A stretch of 8,941 nt of DNA from Alphaproteobacteria bacterium (GTDB lineage Bacteria; Pseudomonadota; Alphaproteobacteria; ATCC43930; CGMCC-115725). Below are positions 6,426 to 8,941 of this stretch, in pieces. The translations under genes and the position numbers were made by a program. Each line of letters starts with the position of its first letter. Position 1 is the stretch's first letter. Below the pieces are notes generated by a model. It had not been told where the DNA came from, made no database searches, and saw only the letters and a program-made list of their open reading frames with translations. Location of the stretch: the NCBI GenBank assembly GCA_030040495.1, contig JASHTP010000273.1:1-8941 (forward strand), read 5' to 3'.

Positions 6426-7199
6426 GTGCTCGTTCAATCGCGATCCATCGCCGAGCAGATCCAAATCGTCCACGGACCCGGCGACTTGCTCGCCCGGTAT
6501 TTCCTCGAAGCCGATCAGCGCGCCCGCGCGATCGGCGTGACGCTGCGGCTGCGCCACGATTTCGAGCGCCTCGTTGCCGTCAACCAGCGCCAGCGCGAGA
6601 CCTGGCCCGAGCTGACGCCGGTCTTCAAGCCGCAATACAACCGGCTCGGCCGCGACAATGCGTTCTGGATCGAGGGCGTCGACGAGTTCGGTGAAACCGT
6701 CGTCACCAACGCGGCCCGCCTTTACGATCTCGGCGACCGCACGCTGGCGGAGGAACTGACCTCGCTGCGAATTTTTTTCGACGATCCGGCACCACATATC
6801 GAGGCCGGGGACAGCGTCGAGGTCACCGCGCCGTCGCCCTTCCGGATCACCGGCCGCGTCGTCTATGCCGGCGGACTGTGGGTCCGGCCCGACTATCGCC
6901 GTCACGGATTTGCCAAGATAATGCCGCGCCTCACGCGAAGCTGCGCGCTGACGCGGTGGAATCCTCCGCGCTTCTGGACGATGGTGGAACTCGACCTCGA
7001 CGAAGTCGGCATGACCCGCGCTTATGGCTATCTGGGCGGAGAAGAGCGCATCGCCACCCATCTCACCGCCTGGCGCGGCGATCTCGATTATCTCTTCCTG
7101 TCGATGGGCCAGGACCGGCTGATCGCGAATCTCGTGAGCATGCTGCCTCAGACCGACGTCGGCGCTTCGCGCTCGATGGAAATGCCCATGACGAACTGA
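6426..7199 (+). CDS. GNAT-like acetyltransferase domain protein
   Basis: This 257-residue cytoplasmic protein has no signal peptide or membrane segment. Around residues 148-168 it shows AGGLWVRPDYRRHGFAKIMPR, in which the strand followed by RRHGFA matches the acetyl-CoA pyrophosphate loop of GNAT acyltransferases ([RQ]xxGx[GA]). The preceding 147 residues are less familiar; residues about 75-125 have a WIEGVDEFGETV to LRIFFDDP pattern that could be the early GNAT strands of a widely spaced fold. The GTG start is set by AAGGAGG seven bases upstream. It is divergent from the MFS gene and its last 52 bases overlap the 3' end of the convergent PAS-like gene. Codon bias follows the neighbours, and the frame is intact on a strand opposite to every other gene in the window. 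The acyl acceptor is unknown. GNAT is suggested by one motif plus local context, not a full match. Confidence 0.65.
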   Translation: MLVQSRSIAEQIQIVHGPGDLLARYFLEADQRARAIGVTLRLRHDFERLVAVNQRQRETWPELTPVFKPQYNRLGRDNAFWIEGVDEFGETVVTNAARLYDLGDRTLAEELTSLRIFFDDPAPHIEAGDSVEVTAPSPFRITGRVVYAGGLWVRPDYRRHGFAKIMPRLTRSCALTRWNPPRFWTMVELDLDEVGMTRAYGYLGGEERIATHLTAWRGDLDYLFLSMGQDRLIANLVSMLPQTDVGASRSMEMPMTN

Positions 7200-7999
7200 T
7201 CGGTGCCGCTGCGCCAGGGCATGAGCACGCGGTCGTAGCGGGTGCGCAAGGTGGTCGCCGCCGAGGTGCGGATCAGGGAGCGAACCGATTCCAATCTCAG
7301 GCGGCGACCCCACAGGGCCGAGGCGTAAGCCTCCGCGACCCATGCACCGTAATCACGGTCGGGCATCTCGTGAAACTCGCGGCCGATCATCAACAAGCCT
7401 TCGCACGGCCTGAGAAAGCTCACCCCCGCCGCGCAATGCTCGGTGACCAGGCGCGACGAGCCGGGCGGCTGGCGCAGCAGATACATGCGACGCGATACGC
7501 CGCCGAGGGAGAGCGCCCGAAACACCTCCTCGCCCAGCTCGCCGCGGCGGTCCTTCCACAGGTCGATGATCGGGCGCACCATGGCGAAAGGCGGCGTCGC
7601 GAGATTGCGCAGGCTGCGCGGCACCGAATAGCGCGGCACCTTGACCTCGATCGGCGGCCCCTTCGCCAGCTGCTCGGCGCGCTCGATGAAGGCGAAGACG
7701 CTGGTGAACAGCTCGACCTGCCTCGCGGCGCCGGCGCCGGAGACGAGCAGCAGGCGCGTGGGCGCGAGGTCGTTGAGCGTCTGGAGCGCGCCGGCGAGCG
7801 CGACGCGCGAGAACGCGCCAGGTTGCACGGTCACGCGGATGCCGTCCTCGACCGAGCGGATATGGATGAGCCCGCGCTCCTCGACGGCGAAGCGGATCGG
7901 GTCGCGGCGCGCATCGGCATAGCCGAGCCGGCGGGCAAGGGCCGCGTCATTGGCCGGCCAGGCTCGGCCCTCTTGGTCGATCAGGACGCTGACGCCCAT
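7148..7999 (-). CDS. Two-domain protein with C-terminal PAS-like domain, no HTH
   Basis: I take ATG 7999 as start because GAGGG lies six bases upstream; GTG 8014 and ATG 8005 are in frame and would add five or two residues, but fit a ribosome site less well. The 283-residue protein has an N-terminal part (about 1-125) that I do not recognise, with alternating strands (VSVLIDQEG, IRVTVQPGAF, TRLLLVSGAG) and a helix (VFAFIERAEQLAK). The C-terminal part (about 140-283) is clearly homologous to that of the frameshifted regulator at 4149: SRLVTEHCA, GREFHEMPDRDYGAW, RRLRLESVR and RYDRVLMPW all recur. The ending RYDRxLxPW followed by a hydrophobic strand resembles alphaproteobacterial PAS_5-type domains. 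It lies 102 bases after the XRE gene on the same strand, so the pair may act together as DNA-binding and sensing parts. Function is otherwise unknown. Its 3' end overlaps the GNAT-like gene by 52 bases. Confidence 0.75.
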   Translation of the reverse strand: MGVSVLIDQEGRAWPANDAALARRLGYADARRDPIRFAVEERGLIHIRSVEDGIRVTVQPGAFSRVALAGALQTLNDLAPTRLLLVSGAGAARQVELFTSVFAFIERAEQLAKGPPIEVKVPRYSVPRSLRNLATPPFAMVRPIIDLWKDRRGELGEEVFRALSLGGVSRRMYLLRQPPGSSRLVTEHCAAGVSFLRPCEGLLMIGREFHEMPDRDYGAWVAEAYASALWGRRLRLESVRSLIRTSAATTLRTRYDRVLMPWRSGTDQFVMGISIEREAPTSV

Positions 8000-8101
8000 C
8001 GCCATCCCTCGCACGCCGCAAATCGGCGGTGCCTCTGCGCGAGCATCGATTTTCGCCGCCGCCGGGTCAACCGCGCGGCCGGCCGGGCGGCCCCGGGCGG
8101 G

Positions 8102-8539
8102 TCAGCGCGGCTCGGTTGCGCTCTCGGGCGCGCGCTCGGCCAAGGTCACCAGCAGGCGCCGCAGCTGGGTGCGCAGCGGATCCGAGCGCAGCGCGCGATA
8201 GGCGCGCACCAGCTCCATCTCGTCGGCGCTGAAGCCGGTCGACGGCGCGCGGTCGTCCGCCTGCGGCGCGTGGTCCTTGGCGAAGAAGCCGAGCTCGACG
8301 CCGAGAAAGGCGGCGGCCCGGACCAGACGGCCGGCCGACAGCCGGTTCTCGCCGGTCTCGTATTTCTGTACCGCTTGGAAGCTGACGCCGAGCGCGTCGC
8401 CGAGCTGCTGCTGGCTGCAGCCGGCGAGCTGACGCGCCATCCGCAGGCGCTCGCCGGCATAGAGGTCGTGCTCGCTGCGCCGGCGCCTGGGGCGCGGCTC
8501 CGGCATTCCGGCGAGGGATCGTTGGTCCGCAGTCTCCAT
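8102..8539 (-). CDS. XRE-family helix-turn-helix transcriptional regulator
   Basis: The start chosen is ATG 8539 (METADQRS), with AGGGTGG a few bases upstream; the same frame stays open to 8626, but the extra 29 residues look like untranslated leader. The 145-residue protein has a basic linker (RPRRRR, about 16-21) and then a typical Cro/C1 helix-turn-helix at about 27-85: ERLRMARQLAG, CSQQQLGDALG, VSFQAVQKYETGENRLS, and the closing helix with LGVELGFF. The C-terminal 55 residues are polar and then helical (ADEMELVRAYRAL, LRTQLRRLLVTLAERA), possibly a dimerisation or partner-binding tail. It resembles the short alphaproteobacterial XRE regulators. It lies upstream of the PAS-like gene in the same direction and may share a transcript with it. 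Targets are unknown. Confidence 0.85.
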   Translation of the reverse strand: METADQRSLAGMPEPRPRRRRSEHDLYAGERLRMARQLAGCSQQQLGDALGVSFQAVQKYETGENRLSAGRLVRAAAFLGVELGFFAKDHAPQADDRAPSTGFSADEMELVRAYRALRSDPLRTQLRRLLVTLAERAPESATEPR

Positions 8540-8622
8540 GAGCCACCCTGGGCAAATACCGGCCCGTGCCGGCCACCATGAGTCATAGAAGGTACACCAA
8601 ACCGCGTGCACGGCAAGGGCCG

Positions 8623-8941
8623 TCACCCGTCGCGGCGGAGCTCGTCGAGCACCAGACCACGGCAGGTTTCGGGCGCCTCGAAGATCATCATGTGGCCGGT
8701 GCCGGCCAGCGTGGTGAGCCGGGCGCCGGGGATGCGCCGCGCCATCTCGGGCAGCACCGCGCTCACCCAGCCGCGGTCGGGCGCGCCGGGGTCGCCGCTG
8801 ACGAGATGAACGGGCGCGGCGACCGACGGCAGACGCTGCCAGGTGTCGGCGCTGCGGTGGCTGCGGAAGATCGCCGATTCGACCTCGGGCGGACAGGCCA
8901 GAATCCAGCCGCCCTGCGGCAGCGGCCGCAAGGTGGCCTGG
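8623..8941 (-). CDS. Alpha/beta hydrolase, C-terminal part (cut by window edge)
   Basis: The reading frame is open from the right edge to the stop at 8623, giving about 105 residues; the first base of the window end falls inside a codon. The fragment is the C-terminal third of an alpha/beta-hydrolase-fold protein. It contains the acid region (VHLVSGDPGAPDRGW) and the catalytic histidine in AGTGHMMIFEAPE, followed by the closing helix (LVLDELRRDG). Residues before it, PEVESAIFRSHRSADTW, would belong to the cap or late core. The nucleophile elbow lies outside the window. It is transcribed towards the XRE regulator, 83 bases upstream of that gene's start. Substrate unknown; esterase or lactonase-type hydrolysis would be usual. 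Confidence 0.82.
   Translation of the reverse strand, partial: QATLRPLPQGGWILACPPEVESAIFRSHRSADTWQRLPSVAAPVHLVSGDPGAPDRGWVSAVLPEMARRIPGARLTTLAGTGHMMIFEAPETCRGLVLDELRRDG

Noticed and set aside
8015..8101. GC-rich palindromic stretch between the XRE and PAS-like genes as a terminator
   Set aside because: There are short CCCGGG/GGCCGGCC self-complementary runs but no single stem of useful length and no following T-run.
6878..8581. 567-codon open frame on the plus strand
   Set aside because: It is antisense to the PAS-like and XRE genes; its translation is arginine/alanine-rich with no recognisable fold, as expected for a shadow frame in high-GC DNA.
1..8941. tRNA, rRNA, CRISPR or insertion-sequence signals
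   Set aside because: No cloverleaf-like segment, regular spaced repeats, transposase motifs or terminal inverted repeats with target duplications were seen on reading both strands.

Overview
This is high-GC (visibly well above 60%), gene-dense bacterial DNA with strong third-position G/C bias, tight operons and few repeats. The protein families (a PaaA/BoxB-type diiron oxygenase with a ferredoxin-reductase, a gentisate-dioxygenase-like cupin, XRE regulators joined to a PAS-like domain) fit a soil or rhizosphere Proteobacterium, most likely an alphaproteobacterium. The organism assignment is inference; there is no rRNA or other marker in the window.

Left region (positions 1 to about 3850, minus strand): a tightly coupled four-gene operon. 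In transcription order it encodes an oxygenase reductase (2Fe-2S ferredoxin, FAD and NAD domains), an SDR dehydrogenase, a small diiron oxygenase of the phenylacetyl-CoA/benzoyl-CoA epoxidase superfamily, and a two-cupin gentisate 1,2-dioxygenase-like ring-cleavage enzyme. The first two genes overlap by one base, the others are 13 and 22 bases apart with good Shine-Dalgarno sequences, and the last is followed within a few bases by a further ATG at the window edge. The proposed logic is electron delivery, ring oxygenation, dehydrogenation or rearomatisation, then ring cleavage of an aromatic acid or its CoA thioester. The substrate cannot be read from the sequence. A good sigma70-type promoter (TTGACA, 18 bp, TATAGT) precedes the operon, with an 8+8 bp inverted repeat over the predicted transcription start that looks like a repressor operator.

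Middle region (about 3850 to 6425): a 374-base intergenic stretch holding the promoter, a 12-bp perfect hairpin that may terminate the gene to its right, and several short palindromes. Then come an XRE-HTH/PAS-like regulator and, upstream of it on the same strand, an MFS transporter. The regulator's best start codon (ATG at 4906, with a good ribosome site) is out of frame with its helix-turn-helix by exactly one GC unit of a (GC)5 tract. It is therefore a frameshifted gene, a sequencing error, or a slippage-switchable gene.

Right region (6426 to 8941): a GNAT-like protein on the plus strand, divergent from the MFS gene. It overlaps by 52 bases the convergent gene for a second protein carrying the same C-terminal PAS-like domain as the frameshifted regulator, here without an HTH. 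Directly upstream of that gene lies a stand-alone XRE regulator, so the HTH and PAS-like modules are fused at one locus and split at the other. The window ends inside an alpha/beta hydrolase gene. No RNA genes, insertion sequences or CRISPR arrays were seen.
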